Shown here piece by piece: positions 48,291 through 60,559 of a stretch of 64,000 nt of DNA. Location: the NCBI GenBank assembly GCA_021904315.1, contig CM038910.1, positions 12,462,001 to 12,526,000 on the forward strand, read 5' to 3'. This stretch comes from Sphagnum magellanicum (Eukaryota > Streptophyta > Sphagnopsida > Sphagnales > Sphagnaceae). The notes beneath the pieces are model-generated. The model was given only the letters and a program-made list of their open reading frames with translations, was not told the DNA's origin and did not search any database. Made by a program: the position numbers and the translations under genes. Each line of letters begins with the position of its first letter. The stretch's first letter is position 1.

Positions 48291-48629
48291 CAATTTGACT
48301 CCCGGCCTTTCTTTTGGCCATAACTTGTGTTTTAAGTGTCCAAATGGGTCATGCGAGCTCAATTCAAACATCTACGTTCCAAGAACTTTTCAATGATATA
48401 AGGAACTATTTAATCCAATTAGTTTTGACCCCTGCAATTGCCCTCTAAAGATTCAGGAGTCCACTGGAACTCCAACTCACAAAATGGGATTCACTTGGGA
48501 ATGTGAAGGTTCATTCCCTCACACTCCTTTGCACTTCTAGAGCATGATATGTGACTCTCAAGCCTAGTCTTGGCCCGCACCTTTGCAAACCCTTGCTTTG
48601 GTCGCAAGCCCAAGGCTAAGGTTGCAACA
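48291..48629 (-). mobile_element. LTR fragment inserted in the copia integrase
   Basis: On the minus strand it begins TGTTGCAACCTTAGCCTTGG and matches 54,520-54,870 over about 340 bases by eye. It belongs to the same family as the solo LTR at 60,818. It has the LTR's 5' end but stops at GGGAGTCAAATTG, inside an inverted repeat (GGGAGTCAAA...TTTGACTCCC) that the other copies show complete. The copia sequence between the start of the integrase core and its GGEY-like region is missing here. So insertion was followed by a deletion that removed the rest of the LTR and part of copia. Confidence 0.85.
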
Positions 48630-49275
48630 CCACACATCCGAGTGGATCATTTCCAAAGGTTTGGAACTTTCATGACTTGTTTGAGTTGGGAATGGAATGC
48701 CTAGCTTGCTTCCCCAATTGGCATGTTTCACAAACTTTTGACATCTCCTCTTCTATTCCAAATTTGGGAAAACCTCCAACAAGATTTTGTTTCTCCATTA
48801 GCTTAAGACGTTGGAGATTAGCATGGCCAACCTGCTTGTGCCAAATTCCAATGTTTCCAGCTTCTTTTCCACGTGTGAATAACATGAAATTCACCTCAGG
48901 CATGGTCACATCCAAGGTCACATCCAAGGTGAACATTCGTCCATTCTTTTCCCCTTTTGCAATCAATTTGCCTTGGTTCTTCATGTCTTCCACAAAACAT
49001 CCATTTGGGTTGAATGTCACCTATAAACCTTGTTCCACCATTTGGCCTATGGAGACCAAATTTTTTGTTATGGTTGGAACATGAAGTACATCTCTCAAAT
49101 ACTTTGTTTGCCCATCTTGCATGGATAATGGCACCTTGTTAATTTGTGTGATGGGATGTGTAGTGTCATCACCAATTTCCACAAACCTTAGTGTCTTCAA
49201 ATCATTTATGTTTTGAAACCATTTTCCATGACTAGTCATGTGGTTTGAAGCTCCAGAATCCACATACTAGACATT
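48630..49275 (-). pseudogene. copia protease and GAG-pre-integrase
   Basis: The frame at 49,021-49,263 starts with the aspartic protease motif DSGASNHMT and runs on to LHVPTITKNLVSIGQ, the typical end of the domain. One stop separates it from the frame at 48,670-49,020. That frame has the His/Cys-rich GAG-pre-integrase signature (WHKQVGHANLQRL, then CETCQLGKQ), the zinc-binding start of the integrase. A small in-frame duplication, DVTLDVT, is present. The frame breaks at 48,629 at the edge of the foreign LTR fragment, just after the reading that begins the integrase core (IHSDV in another register). Confidence 0.9.
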
Positions 49276-49379
49276 ATTATCTAATACACCTCCTATCATT
49301 GAATTTGCCATGTGCTGCATCACAAACAGTTGCACATCACCTTGATTGCTAGTTGATGCATAATTCCCTTGTTGTAGCT

Positions 49380-50287
49380 TTCCATTTCATGCATCATGCT
49401 CCCTTTTATAACAATTCTTTGCCATGTGCCCAAGTTTCCCACAGTAGTATCAATTTGAGTCGTTATTTGGTTGTTGACCTCGATGACTTCCACCATGACC
49501 CCCCCCCCCCTTGACTTCCTTGACTTCCTCTTCCTCCAAAGTTTCCTCATCCACCTCCATGAACTTAACCTTCATGTTGATGATGTCCACCATGTGAGCT
49601 TTCGTGTCGACCTCGAAATGAAGTTTTATCACCTCTACCTCTACCTCTATAAGTATTTGAGTAGAAAGCATTTTCTTATGATCCTCCATTGGATGAAGTA
49701 CGAGCAATTTTCATCTCTCCACTTATAAATAATGTTATTAAGTTTTGGAAATTGAAAAATGTTTTTCGAATTATAATTGAAGTACGAAACTGGCTATAGT
49801 CTTTTCCAAGTTCATTCAAGGTGACGGCCACTAGATCTTCATCATCTACAGGGGCTCCTATAGATGCAAGAACATCTACAAGGTTTTTCACCTTTGTAGA
49901 ATAGTCACTAATGTTCTTGTTTTTTTGTAGATTATGCAACTCTTGCTTGAGTTGCATTTTGTGGGCTTGTGTATTGGTGCCATACATCTTCACCAATGTA
50001 TCCCAAGCTTGCTTGGGTGATTTTGCATCTTGAATATGCACAATCATGGAATCGGACACACTTACAGAAAACCAATACAAGACTTTCGCTCCTTTTTCAT
50101 GCGTAGTTATATTGGCTTAAATTTGTTATTGTGTGGGGTTTTTGGGGAGAGGAGGTTCTTTCTCATCACCAATTATGAATTTCCAGTAGCCTTTCACCAT
50201 CAAAAAATTCATGATCCTAAATTTCCACACTTGGAAATTGTTTTTGTCTAGTTTCTCAATTGCAATTTGAAAAAGACCGTTTGCCAT
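49380..50287 (-). pseudogene. gag: copia gag
   Basis: The start codon is taken at 50,287 because the frame then opens with IEKLDKNNFQVWKFRIMNFL, the usual beginning of copia gag proteins. One or more shifts and stops lie around 50,090-50,140. The 134-codon frame at 49,676-50,080 contains AKSPKQAWDTLVKMYGTN and LKQELHNLQKN, the UBN2-type gag core. The CCHC zinc knuckle is at about 49,395-49,452 (YYCGKLGHMAKNC), with the first cysteine codon now TGA. A Gly-rich segment before it is encoded by a C run at 49,498-49,510 on the plus strand. Confidence 0.88.
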
Positions 50288-50459
50288 TTCTCAAGGCACC
50301 ACTCAATGTTTTCTGGGGGTTTCATAAATGATTTTAATTCTTTCCTTGGATTTCTAGGATTAGGGTTTTCTTTCCTTAGGTTTCTAGGATTAGGGTTAAG
50401 GTTAGGGTTGAACAAGATGGACCTTGCATATGTATGTATGTTTTGAGTATTATACGAAA

Positions 50460-50820
50460 TTATATACTATACATGGGTTTTACCTGCAGAGCTTAGGATT
50501 TGGTAATAAGGTGCACCTTATAGTTAGCTTTCTAATGAACTAAAGCAAACTAGATTTGAATAACATGTGTTAGGAATAATATTTCAAGTGACTAGTGGTC
50601 TGCAGCCAAGTTGAACTTACTACCTTCGTAAAACCCTCTTGGGTTCAGTAACATAACTTCTTACCGGTTTAGTTGCAGAACTTAGAAGTTAGTAGCAAGG
50701 TGTGCCTTATAGTTAGTTTTCTATTGAGCTAAGGCAAGCCATATTTGAATAACATATGTGTTAGGAATAATATTTCAAGTGGCTAGTGGTTTGCAACTAA
50801 GTTGAACATGGTGTTGAACC
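50460..50820 (+). repeat. Direct duplication of about 190 bp
   Basis: CACCTTATAGTTAG (50,514) recurs as TGCCTTATAGTTAG (50,703), and TAGGAATAATATTTCAAGTG (50,571) recurs at 50,762. The spacing is 189-191 bases, and the words between agree with scattered changes. It lies just outside the gag end of the copia element. Confidence 0.8.
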
Positions 50821-50829
50821 TTTAAAAGT

Positions 50830-51650
50830 TGGTTTAAATGCATGACAATTTGACATAAAATTCTAGGATTTGGGGTGTTTGAGCTTGGAAAATAGATCTA
50901 TCAATTCTAAATCATAAATGATGCATAGGAGGCAAGTTACTTGGTTTCAACTACAAACATAATTTAACGTCTAGAAATAAACTTGCATTTTTCCTTCGCT
51001 AGTAGCATATGTACTTTCAAGTATAGTCACTTTATAGAATCGAGAGTAGAGGGACAAAAAGACACCTCACAAATGCCCACCTATAAAATCTTCTTTTTTT
51101 TCTTAAAGTAATGGTCTTTTCCCAAAAATAAAAGTTTATTATGTATTTATTGTTCAAGAAGTGCAAAAAAACACATTTTTAAAATGGATTTTCAACCAAA
51201 AATTATAAACTTTTAAATGGTTTTTAATGTAGTTGATGTACATCAATATCACTCACCACCAAAAAATTCATTACAAAATTCCACCCATAACCTTAATTTT
51301 GCAATTTTTCATACTTTGTGACATGTATTTTTTCGACATAAATATATTTCATATGTTCAAGTTTATAAATGTTTGTTGGCATTTATTTTATAATAAACTA
51401 GTTTAAGTCTAAAGTTAATGAAATATATTTGAAATGAACAAAAATAATCCAAAATGTGATGTCCACATGTACCCAAAAAAACCAAATGCAAATTTTTTGT
51501 TTCTATGGCTACAATTTTTGGGGGGCATAGTGTGCTTTCACCCTTTAGAGCATAATTGGCATTGCTTGGGGACATTGTAATTTCTATTTAATCACAAAGA
51601 TTAAATCCAACTGTACCAAGAAAACAAAACACACATGCAATGCATTTCAT
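50830..51650. other. Gene-free AT-rich stretch
   Basis: Only one 70-codon minus-strand frame (51,363-51,575) without motifs. I see nothing else. Confidence 0.35.
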
Positions 51651-51659
51651 AATGTTTAC

Positions 51660-54500
51660 ATCATTGGATGATCATCATGATTGATCACTAAGTCAAGAAC
51701 AAGATTACAAAAGATAGTGTTGTATGTGGATGCTTGAATTTGCATCAAAGGTGGCAATGACAAAGCTCAAATCATCATGGTTATGCCAAGGCAGAAATGA
51801 CATTGTTATCTCTCTTTTCCCAACTTCATGAATGCACTCACACCAATGGTGCATATGCCCATTCAACACCAACTTGCCATGAATTCCATAGATTCAATCA
51901 TTCTATAGATATATTCAATTCATAGTATACCTCCATATGGTTTTAGTTTCTTGGTAGCAAAGAATTACAATCTCATCAACGATATTTGTAAAAAACAATG
52001 ATCAAAAGACCTCCTAGATACTTACTTATTCTACCCAAAAGCTTCAATGTCTTCCAACTATTAAATTAGAGTACCACATCACAGACCACAAATACCTAGA
52101 TAATTTTATCACATTATTTCCTAAAGCTTTGCTACATCTAAATCTACCTAAGGCTAGGCAAATTGTACTTCAGGATGCGACATAAAGGATAGATGTTAGT
52201 GAAAGAATCATAGTACCAATAACGTGAGTCGGTTTGAAATTGCATATAAGTCATCATTGATAAATCGAATCAAAACTAAGGCAATAGAAATCTGGTTTTA
52301 GACTACGCTTTCCTTCTCTAGTTGTTGACATGAAGTCCTATTTTTAGCATTAGAAATACATTACAACAAAACCTTTTTTGCATCATGAATGGCCATAAAA
52401 AAGTTAATACCCACCAAGCTTTGAGTGCTTCAAGTACATATTTGAAACATCAGGAGGCAAAACATCTTGCCCAACTTTGTAAGGCTCCTTTGGAATAGCC
52501 ACCCTGCCATCCAAAACTTTCAAACACCCCATTTTGTAGTCCATGAAAACAAGATGTAATAGTCACAAACCTTAGGTGCACAGATGTAAATTGCATATTG
52601 CAAGGGACCGAAGGAGATTTCACCCTTAGAAGAGAGGAATCTTTGGAAGGTAACCTATGTAAAGATCTACTTTGCTTTACTCATCAAACACACTACAAAG
52701 GCCATTTAAAGGTTGATTTGGTAGATCTTCAAATGTGTCACATAAAAGCCTCTTGACTTCCACAATCTAGATCATATTTCAACATTGTCTTCTACACCTC
52801 ATATCAAAGCAAATTGTTAGATTGGGGTCCCAAGAATTTTTTTTCAAATCCACACCTTACTGTGGAATAATAACTCATAGTTATTATTTGGGGATCTAGA
52901 GTAACATGGATAAAAATCTCTGCCATCAATGTATTATTTAGATTGATGCAATAGACCCCAAGATAATGGACTTAACATAGAAATTTTTTTGAATGCCTAA
53001 TTTGTCACCTTACAACACTTTGGGAACCTTTTTCCTAGCAAGTAGATTCAAAGCCGCTTGAACTAGATTGGAGTTAAGGATTTGAGATTCCCTGTTAATG
53101 TTATAAAAGCCAAATAAATGTTCTCACATGATTGTGCATCAGTTGCCACCTAGGTTGCAAACACCTTCCACATGAATCTATGCCAACTATCATAATGGCA
53201 ACATAAAACCCATAATCCAACAATGACCCCATGTCTCATCTTATGAGTCCATTTGTCAAGATTGTAGAAAATGCAAATTAAAAGGTTCATGTTCAACCTA
53301 ATCAACTTAGTTATAGGCTCGTGGTTATATTTTTGTACATAACCAATAACTAAAAGCACAAATGTTGAACTAGGAAAAAATGATTACATGACTTCTTGTT
53401 GATTGGATGTGGAGGTCTAAAAAATTTAACAATTTTCAGGATGCGCTTAAGCCTATTAATTGCTGACATTACTCACCTTAGAAGCAACAATTGCCAATCG
53501 TTGATCATGGCATTTGGAGTTGATCTTCCTAATATCGCTTGTTGGGTGCATGAAATTCAACTTCCCTCCACATATTAATCAATGCATGTTGTTGGCACAA
53601 GTGGGTGATTGACATTTGTAGGGTGGAAAAGGCTCAAATGTTAAGAGAAGCTTGAAAATGTGTTAATTACAACTTGTTCAATAGCAATTTAACATTAGCA
53701 AAAATCCATGCTCCAACATGACAACCATGGAGGATCATGGATTCATAATCATTGACTCCTTTGTCAAAAAATGGTGATGTGGCTATTTTCATTGCTAAAA
53801 TCTTTACACACTTCAGGGACCTTTTTGACATCATTTGGGCCAAATCATTGTTTAGACAAGATGTCTTTGGAAATGGTGACTTTTTAAACATGATTTTCAC
53901 CACCTCAAGAGATTTTTAGAAGGGGTGAGAGAATGTACAATGGAGGAGATGTCGTAACTCCCAAGCAACTACCTTCCAAGTCATGCCATGGGGCACAACG
54001 TGGGACATCCAATGAATTATAAGTAATACCATCTTCCCAATACAACGGGTTTTACAATACGTCAGGTGCACAAGGCTAGATCTATTATTTTAAAATCTTT
54101 TTTCACCATTGTGATGAAGAAAAACAAAAAAAATTTCAACAACTTCCTCAACCTTAGAATAAAAAAAACAATTGTTGCCCTACATGGCCATGGCATTTAG
54201 GGAGATGAAGTTTATAAACTTCTAGTTATATCAACTACAACATGTGGGATCTAACCCAAGAAATGAAGCAACAAAGTGGGGCAAGCAAGATGCCATGCCT
54301 TGATCATGGTGATCATTAACATCATGATTGCCAATAACTACCTACAAAGGCCTTTTCACACTTGGACCTACAACACTACAAAACCTTAAACACTATCGCA
54401 ACCCACTAAACATCACTTCATTTCTGACCATCATTTGAAACATCTCTTAATATTGCCAATGCATTTGGCTTCAATTTCCAGTAAATCTTATGCACAACCA
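51660..54500 (-). other. Possible decayed coding sequence, family not recognised
   Basis: Minus-strand pieces read like old protein sequence. Near 52,560-52,640 there is GEISFGPLQYAIYICAP. Near 52,420-52,560 there is CLKVLDGRVAIPKEPYKVGQ and VSNMYLKHSKLGG. At 53,150-53,359 a 69-codon open frame has Trp- and His-rich DKWTHKMRHGVIVGLWVL. Another frame lies at 53,667-53,903. Stops and shifts separate them, and I cannot name the family or join them. It could be another repeat-borne gene or a retrocopy. Confidence 0.25.
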
Positions 54501-54519
54501 ACAATAATTAAAAAATTGG

Positions 54520-55330
54520 TGTTGCAACCCTAGTTTTGGGCTCGCAACTAAGGCAAGGGCTTGCAAAGGTGCGGGCAAAAAGTGAAGCTCGGGAATTACA
54601 TTTCATGCTCCCGGGAGTGTAGGAGAATGTGAGGGAATGAACCCCACACTTCCAAGTGAGCTCCCACTTTGGGAGTTGGAGTCTCGATGGACTCTAGAAT
54701 CTTCAAAGGGTAATTGCAAGGGTCAAAACTCATTAGATGAAAAGTTCATTATATTATTGGAAAACTATTGGAACTTAGATGCCTAAAATGGGCTCGCATG
54801 ACCCATTTGAGTACTTGAAACACAAGTTATGCCCAAAAGAAAGGCCGAGAGTCAAACTACCAATTTGACTCCCAACCATTAAAAGTCAAGAATTGCCCTG
54901 ATTTACTTGTGTGCAAGTGGCATGCCACATACCATTGGAAAGCTCTCAACAAGGGCTACAAATGTTTTTTAAACCTCATCTCAATCAAAGGTTTGCAAAA
55001 AAAGTTAAGGGCTTCCAAAGTTGCGAAAGTCCTAATTTTGGGAATTTTGGGACTCCAACTTGGGAATCCCGGGACAAAATGACATTTGGATGTTGGCCCC
55101 ATGGACAAGCACATAGAATAATATAAGGGGGAAGGTGGTGGCTTTCCCCAAGTTCGGGTCGTGGTGAGTCTTGTGAGTCCGTGTTTGCTCGTGGCTCGTT
55201 CGTGCACCAAAAGTGCTCCAACTATGCATTAACCAACTTGTTGTTTGGTTTATGCAGGTCCATGTGAATAATTGATTTGCTTGTCACTTGTCCTAGTCCC
55301 CATCTTGGAGTTCCAGCACACCCCTCTACT
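54520..55330 (+). mobile_element. LTR of the TGTTGCAACC/TGTCACAACC family, second copy
   Basis: It begins TGTTGCAACCCTAGTTTTGG and matches the solo LTR at 60,818-61,633 in order: GTTATG(C/G)(C/G)CAA(A/G)AGAA(A/G)GGCC, an inverted GGGAGTCAAA/TTTGACTCCC pair, GGAAAGCTCT, GACATTTGGATGTTGGCC, a TATA-like AGAATAATATAAGGGGGAAG (about 55,112) and GTCGTGGTGAGTCTTGTG. The right end is not clear: homology fades after about 55,330 and no target duplication matches ATTGG before the left end. No coding region follows, so it is a solo or truncated LTR. Confidence 0.75.
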
Positions 55331-55334
55331 CCCA

Positions 55335-56060
55335 AAATGCTACAAGCTAGGGAGCACGCCCCAACTCCTTTTCCTTCTGTTTTTTTCACCTTTAAACTCG
55401 CAGTTAAGTCCATCAAGGAGTCTAAGGGTGTGGTCAACATCGCTTTCAACAAACAAGTAATCCCTTGTCCATTGATCTTGTCTTTAGTAATGGTTTTAGA
55501 TCCAATTGTTATTCTACTACCATAACAAAACATAAACATTTTCACTTGTAGATGACTCGCATAACAACATAAGCTTTCTAAGTAAATCACACTTTGAATG
55601 GAGACATCCCTCACCAATAAAATGTAACCAACAAAAATGAACTGATCCATGATGGTATTTTGTTCAGTACCACATATAGTTGTAGTTTCACAAGTTGGTG
55701 ACATCTAACATTGAAATGATGACCCATCTTGAATAAGGTTCATCGTTTGTTTGGGTTCCCATTACTTACAGTGGTGCAGATGTTTCATGCTATGGATTGA
55801 TTACACATGTATGCACATGTGATACTAACATATTGTTGTAGTATAATAGTAAGAAGACTATATTATTGATAGGAATAATACACTACCTTGAACAACAAAG
55901 ATGTAAGCTTGAGAGTATAGGCATTTTAGAGGGATATTGTTACCCATATTTAGTAACAAGAAATTTAATAGGTTGAAAATGTAAACAAGTTGTTAAACTT
56001 AACATGTGATTTAACCTATTATTTAACCTAACCTGTAGCATTAGCTTAACTGGTTATTGA
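55335..56060. other. Stretch without a recognised gene
   Basis: A 160-codon minus-strand frame (55,222-55,704) covers most of it but overlaps the LTR at one end and has no motif I recognise, so I do not call it a gene. The rest is AT-rich DNA. Confidence 0.35.
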
Positions 56061-56071
56061 ACTTGGTAGGT

Positions 56072-56699
56072 GGGCAGTCCTGTCCTTGGGTGGTACCACT
56101 AAAAATGTGACACCTTGATTTTCATGGACCCATCGAACTTTGAAAAATCATAGGAAACAATTAAATGAACATTTTCATTCTCTTTTTTTTGAATAAATGT
56201 ATTAGGTTCCATAGATTTTGAAATTTCAATCATATTAAAAATATTTTGTATTTTGATGTTTTTAATCATTTCATTTAGAAAAAGTTTTAGGAATGTAAAG
56301 CTTATTTTTTTCCTTGAACTTTTTGGTTTAAAACACAAATTTGGAACATGATTTGTGAATTTTTTTATGAATGTTTTTCTAAGGTAATTTGGAAGTCATT
56401 TTATTTTTAAAATTTCATTCGGAAATTGATTGATTATATATGATTTAGTTATGAATTTCCAAAATTAAGGTTGATTTTTTTAAAGGCCATTTTAATTAAA
56501 GAATATATATATTTTAAAATTCCCAAATAAATTTCAAGCCATATATTAAAATGTGAAATTGATAAACATGAAAAAATAATAATTTATAATTTTGAAAACA
56601 TTTAATGAAAAGGGCCCAGAAAAATGATTTGGCTATTTTTAGTTTTTTAACCATTCCTTGAGGTGGTTCATAGTGGTACCACCCAAGGATGGGTTCACC
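56072..56699. mobile_element. Non-autonomous TIR transposon, copy 2
   Basis: The 628-bp element starts GGGCAGTCCTGTCCTTGGGT then GGTACCACT, and its inverted right end is GGTGAACCCATCCTTGGGTG then GTACCAC. TAGGT flanks it on both sides (56,067-56,071 and 56,700-56,704), a probable 5-bp target duplication. The interior has no gene; the 79-codon frame at 56,099-56,338 is chance. It matches copy 1 at 16,142 throughout by eye. Confidence 0.85.
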
Positions 56700-56709
56700 T
56701 AGGTAATAT

Positions 56710-57590
56710 TATAGTAAGTTAAGAAAATAAGTTGACAGGTTAGTCAATTGGTAGTCTGCAAAACATGTGGCAAAACATGTAGTTGAACAGGTAGTTAAAT
56801 AGGGTGTGGTTTTTTGAAATTTTGAACTATTAGTCTAGGTACTTGTTAATGACTATTTATAATGGTCAATTATGACTATTATATTTTGAAATAACTAATA
56901 TAAAATTAGGTAAATAGACTTGTTTGAAGACTTTTGATTTCATTTTGATTATGTGTTTTCATCTTTTGGAACAGGAATCATTTTTAAAAATAACTTTCTT
57001 CAAGCTTTTAGTAATTTGTGTACATGTAGTTTAGGATTTGTAGTTAATTTTAGTTTTGATAATTTTTGCATGTACCTGTTGATGTTTAAAGAACCTATTG
57101 CTGGAAATTTAAAAGTTGAACAACTTTAATGGGAATAGAAAAAAATTCATTAACATTTGGTGACTACATAGTGGATCAAAATTCAGAAGCAATCACATTT
57201 TAAAATTTTGGTTTGATTTAGTAATAATAGATCAGGTTTGAAAAGTAACCATGCTTGAAGTTTTGATTTGTTTCATGTTTGCTTGTTTTTGTGACAACTT
57301 TAGGATTCAAGTTTCTACTTCTTGATTTAGTTTGAAAACATTAGGAATAAGGTGAAGTTATAATAAAGTTTATGAAGTAAAACAAGTAGCCAATTTGTAA
57401 AAGAAATTTTCTATAAACTCTTGATTACTAAAAGGGGTCGTCATGAAACTTTTATGTTAAAAAATAATGCAAGGGCTTTCCTAGGATCTATTGATTTAAA
57501 AAAATGTCTAAAGTAGTTACTAGAAGTCTTAAAAAATAGTTAGAATAGGTTAGACATCAACCTGTTTTGGAACTTGCATAAGATATAGAT
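56710..57590. other. Gene-free AT-rich stretch
   Basis: No frame over 60 codons. A set of GGTAGTTAAATAGG/GTAGTTGAACAGGT words near 56,750-56,810 resembles words just left of the transposon (55,980-56,060). The insertion may therefore have split an older repeat. Confidence 0.4.
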
Positions 57591-57599
57591 GAATAGTAA

Positions 57600-60240
57600 G
57601 TGCAACCCATGGGAAATGAACTTGTGAATGCACCAAACATGGATGCAACATAGAGGGAAGAAATCAATGAACAACATCAAAATGTAGTAGAATCGATTGT
57701 GCAAAGAGACCTAGTAGCACTCTCAACCACTCATCAACAAACACCATGAGCAATAACCCAACCACAAATAGTGAGTGTTTATCATGATGATAATCATGAA
57801 CCTATTCAGCTATTTGATGAAGTTGTTTCCGCATGACAACCATGGCAATTTGTAACCCCATGTTACAATTTACCCAAGACTAGTGCATCTACACCAATTG
57901 CAACACCTATTGGTTTTGAAAATCACCCAAACACCAATATCAATTTGGTACCTATTAATTTGGAGATGGAATGACTTCACCTACTCAATAGGTTGGAGAA
58001 GCTTTGTCACATCGACCGAAAATCATGTAATCAATTAGTTTCTATACCACATTTAGAACCTGTTGAACCCCAAGCAACACCCACATTTGTTCCACAAGGA
58101 ATCACATATCCACAAGGCACCCAACCTATCAAATCAATACCTAGTCCAAATGAAAGATCACAAGTTCTACATCATAGACTAGTTTCAAGAGGAAACCAAG
58201 GTGTTAGAAGTGTACCTATTCATATTGTCAACATGTGGGACACCTATTCAACCATTATCCATTTGTTGATGATAGATTAAGGTAGTCATTGAGGGAGGAT
58301 GTGATGAATATTCATCAACATGTTCTTCCAGCCAGTACAACAACAATACCCAATGTGTTTATATTAAGAATTCAAGCCATGAATCCTAGTATAGGTCATA
58401 TGGTAATATTTGTTAATTATTAAACAACTTGGTCACAACCTATTACACCAATTGTACTAGGCAAAACCAATTTGTTACCTAGTTCAACATACCCAATGTG
58501 ATATCATATCATACCCCCTTTTGTGCCTTTAAATCCTAGTTTGTATCCAGCATATTTAACTAGAATAAAAGAATTTGATTCCTTAGTCTTTAGGAATTAT
58601 ACAGGTTATGTACTTGGGAATGTGTATTCGATACATGAACAACATGTTGTACCATTAACATATATACCATACTCTGTTGGAATTCAATTTCCTACAATGG
58701 TTCAACTAGTGATTAACATGGACAGACAACTTGTTTAACAACCTGTTATTGCACCAATTTCAACCACTATATAGGTTATTACTAGTTTACCAACCTATGT
58801 ACCCAGAGGTTCTGCTCACCAACCGTCGAGTGGAGAACAACTTGGAGATTCACCTAAAGGAAGTTCACCCAAGGAGATTCGCCTTGAGGACCACCTTTTA
58901 ATCCACCTATTGGATCTTTTAGATGGCTAACACCTAACCCATGCATGTTTATACCACCAAGGTATCAACCACTTGTTGTGCAACCTATACCAAACTAGCA
59001 ACCAAACTGTCATATAGGAAGTTACAATATCCAACCTATGTCAAAGACACTAATCTTGATGCTCACATCAAAGTTTTCAAGAAGGTTATTATAGTTAATG
59101 GTGAAACAATGGAAGCTAATATCATCAACTTGTTTAGTTTTACTCTTAGGGATAATATTTCTGAATTGGGAAAAAATTATGTTCAAGACTGAAAACTATG
59201 TTAAAGACCATCCAAACTACACTTTTGAAGAGTTAGAGCAAACATTCTACAAATGATTCAAAACTATAAAGAACAATGAAGAGGTTTATATGCAATTATG
59301 AATATACAACAACAAACCACCAAATGTGTTGAGGTTTACTATGAATGTTTAATGAAACTAGCAAATTGTCTACAAGTTAGAGCAACATATGTTTTTATCA
59401 CCACTGTTTTCAAGGCAAATTTATTACCTTACCTAAGATTAACAACTGCAAGTATGAAGAAAGGTACCTTGATTGAACACAAGGAAGCTGTTGTAGTATG
59501 TGAAGAAAGTGGACATGTTAGTTTGAGTTACAATGTTCTCCTAACCACACTAGAGGCCAATATAGTCGTTAAACCTATAATACCTATTGTTACAACCAAA
59601 TCAACATTAACCAATACCTATTGTGGTAAATAGGTTTAGGGTTCACTACAAACCTATCATAATAGGAAATAAGAAATGCCAGTTGTACCAACTACCATAG
59701 TTAAGTCTACAGAACCTGTAGCAGAAACTAAAACCCAACCTGTCAAATCGAGGAAAACACTTGTTTGTTAACTCTATACAATTTGTTATAGTATAGAACA
59801 TAGATCTAAAAAATGTCCTAGAAAGATTGAGGTTTAGAATATGTTCAAAACTAAACCTGTTAATTCTAATGCTACGATAGCACCTAAACTGCCTAAGACT
59901 AACAATGTGTCAATTAATGTAGTAGCTGTTGTTACCACTCGTAGTCAACAACCAAAACAATAGGTGTTTAAAGAAAGAAAGCCACTTGAATCCAAAGGAA
60001 TTGAAGATTGGCAATAAGAAAAGCGTCTACAGGATTCATTTATTGAAATTGTTAGACAACTACAAAATGGTGGGATTGATAAACAACCTACTATCATCAA
60101 TGAGGAGTCATTGCAAAGTAATTAGGTTGGACTACCTAATAATTCTACTACAACTCAACCAGTTGAAGACAATCAAATTGGTGATGCAAACCAATAACCT
60201 ATGATTTTAGAATGTGTTACAACAAAAAAGACTTTGGAAT
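57600..60240 (+). pseudogene. gag: Ty3/gypsy gag
   Basis: A Pro/Gln/Asn-rich N-terminal part (57,600-58,900, for example the open frame at 57,993-58,280) leads to the retrotransposon gag core. It reads YPTYVKDTNLDAHIKVFKKV (about 59,029-59,090), LFSFTLRDNISELGKNYVQD, then after shifts NIQQQTTKCVEVYYECLMKL, LANCLQVRATYVF and ANLLPYLRLTT. These match the gag domain (PF03732 type) of plant gypsy elements in order and spacing. A zinc knuckle follows at about 59,775-59,822 (CYSIEHRSKKC), in which the first Cys is now Tyr. The tail to 60,240 is Gln/Asn-rich with TAG and TAA stops at likely Gln positions. Confidence 0.85.
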
Positions 60241-60299
60241 AAATTTTAAAAGACATCAGTTCACAAGTTTTGGAGACCAAGTATACATTAAACTTGGGT

Positions 60300-60535
60300 C
60301 AATTGTTGCAGGTGATCCTAAATATCAAACATTACATTTTTAACCCAGTACCATCAAAACCTACTTTACTAAAACCAACAATTGTTTCATGCCATTGATC
60401 ATCAGATGGTAGTGATACAAGTTCAAGTAGGGAATAATTTTATTGAAGATGTATTTCTAAATGGTGGTTTTGGAATTAATATCATTATAGAAAAGTTGAG
60501 AGTGTAGTTAGGTTTGTCAAAATTAAAACCCACAC
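60300..60535 (+). pseudogene. Ty3/gypsy aspartic protease, truncated
   Basis: From about 60,406 one frame reads VIQVQVGNNFIEDVF, LNGGFGINIIIEKLRV, a TAG stop and LGLSKLKP. This is the start of a plant gypsy retropepsin, but the catalytic Asp of the D-(T/S/G)-G motif has become Asn, so the domain would be dead even if read. Similarity ends near 60,530, where minus-strand clathrin sequence begins. No reverse transcriptase or integrase is in the window. Confidence 0.75.
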
Positions 60536-60559
60536 ATTGCATGTGTAATGCATGGCATG

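Larger units (their letters stand above)
46472..50287 (-). mobile_element. Truncated Ty1/copia retrotransposon
   Basis: On the minus strand the order gag, zinc knuckle, protease, GAG-pre-integrase, integrase, reverse transcriptase is that of Ty1/copia elements. It is broken by stops and shifts, by a foreign LTR fragment at 48,291-48,629, and by loss of everything after the reverse transcriptase: RNase H and the 3' LTR are missing. I see no 5' LTR or tRNA primer site next to the gag start. A GATTAGGGTT-rich leader at 50,340-50,420 may be what remains of the untranslated region. It cannot be active. Confidence 0.93.

Noticed and set aside
48677-49084. 135-codon plus-strand frame
   Set aside because: It is the antisense shadow of the copia protease and GAG-pre-integrase frames.
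55222-55704. 160-codon minus-strand frame as a gene
   Set aside because: It runs into the LTR at 54.5-55.3 kb, has no recognisable motif and mixes two kinds of sequence, so it is probably open by chance.
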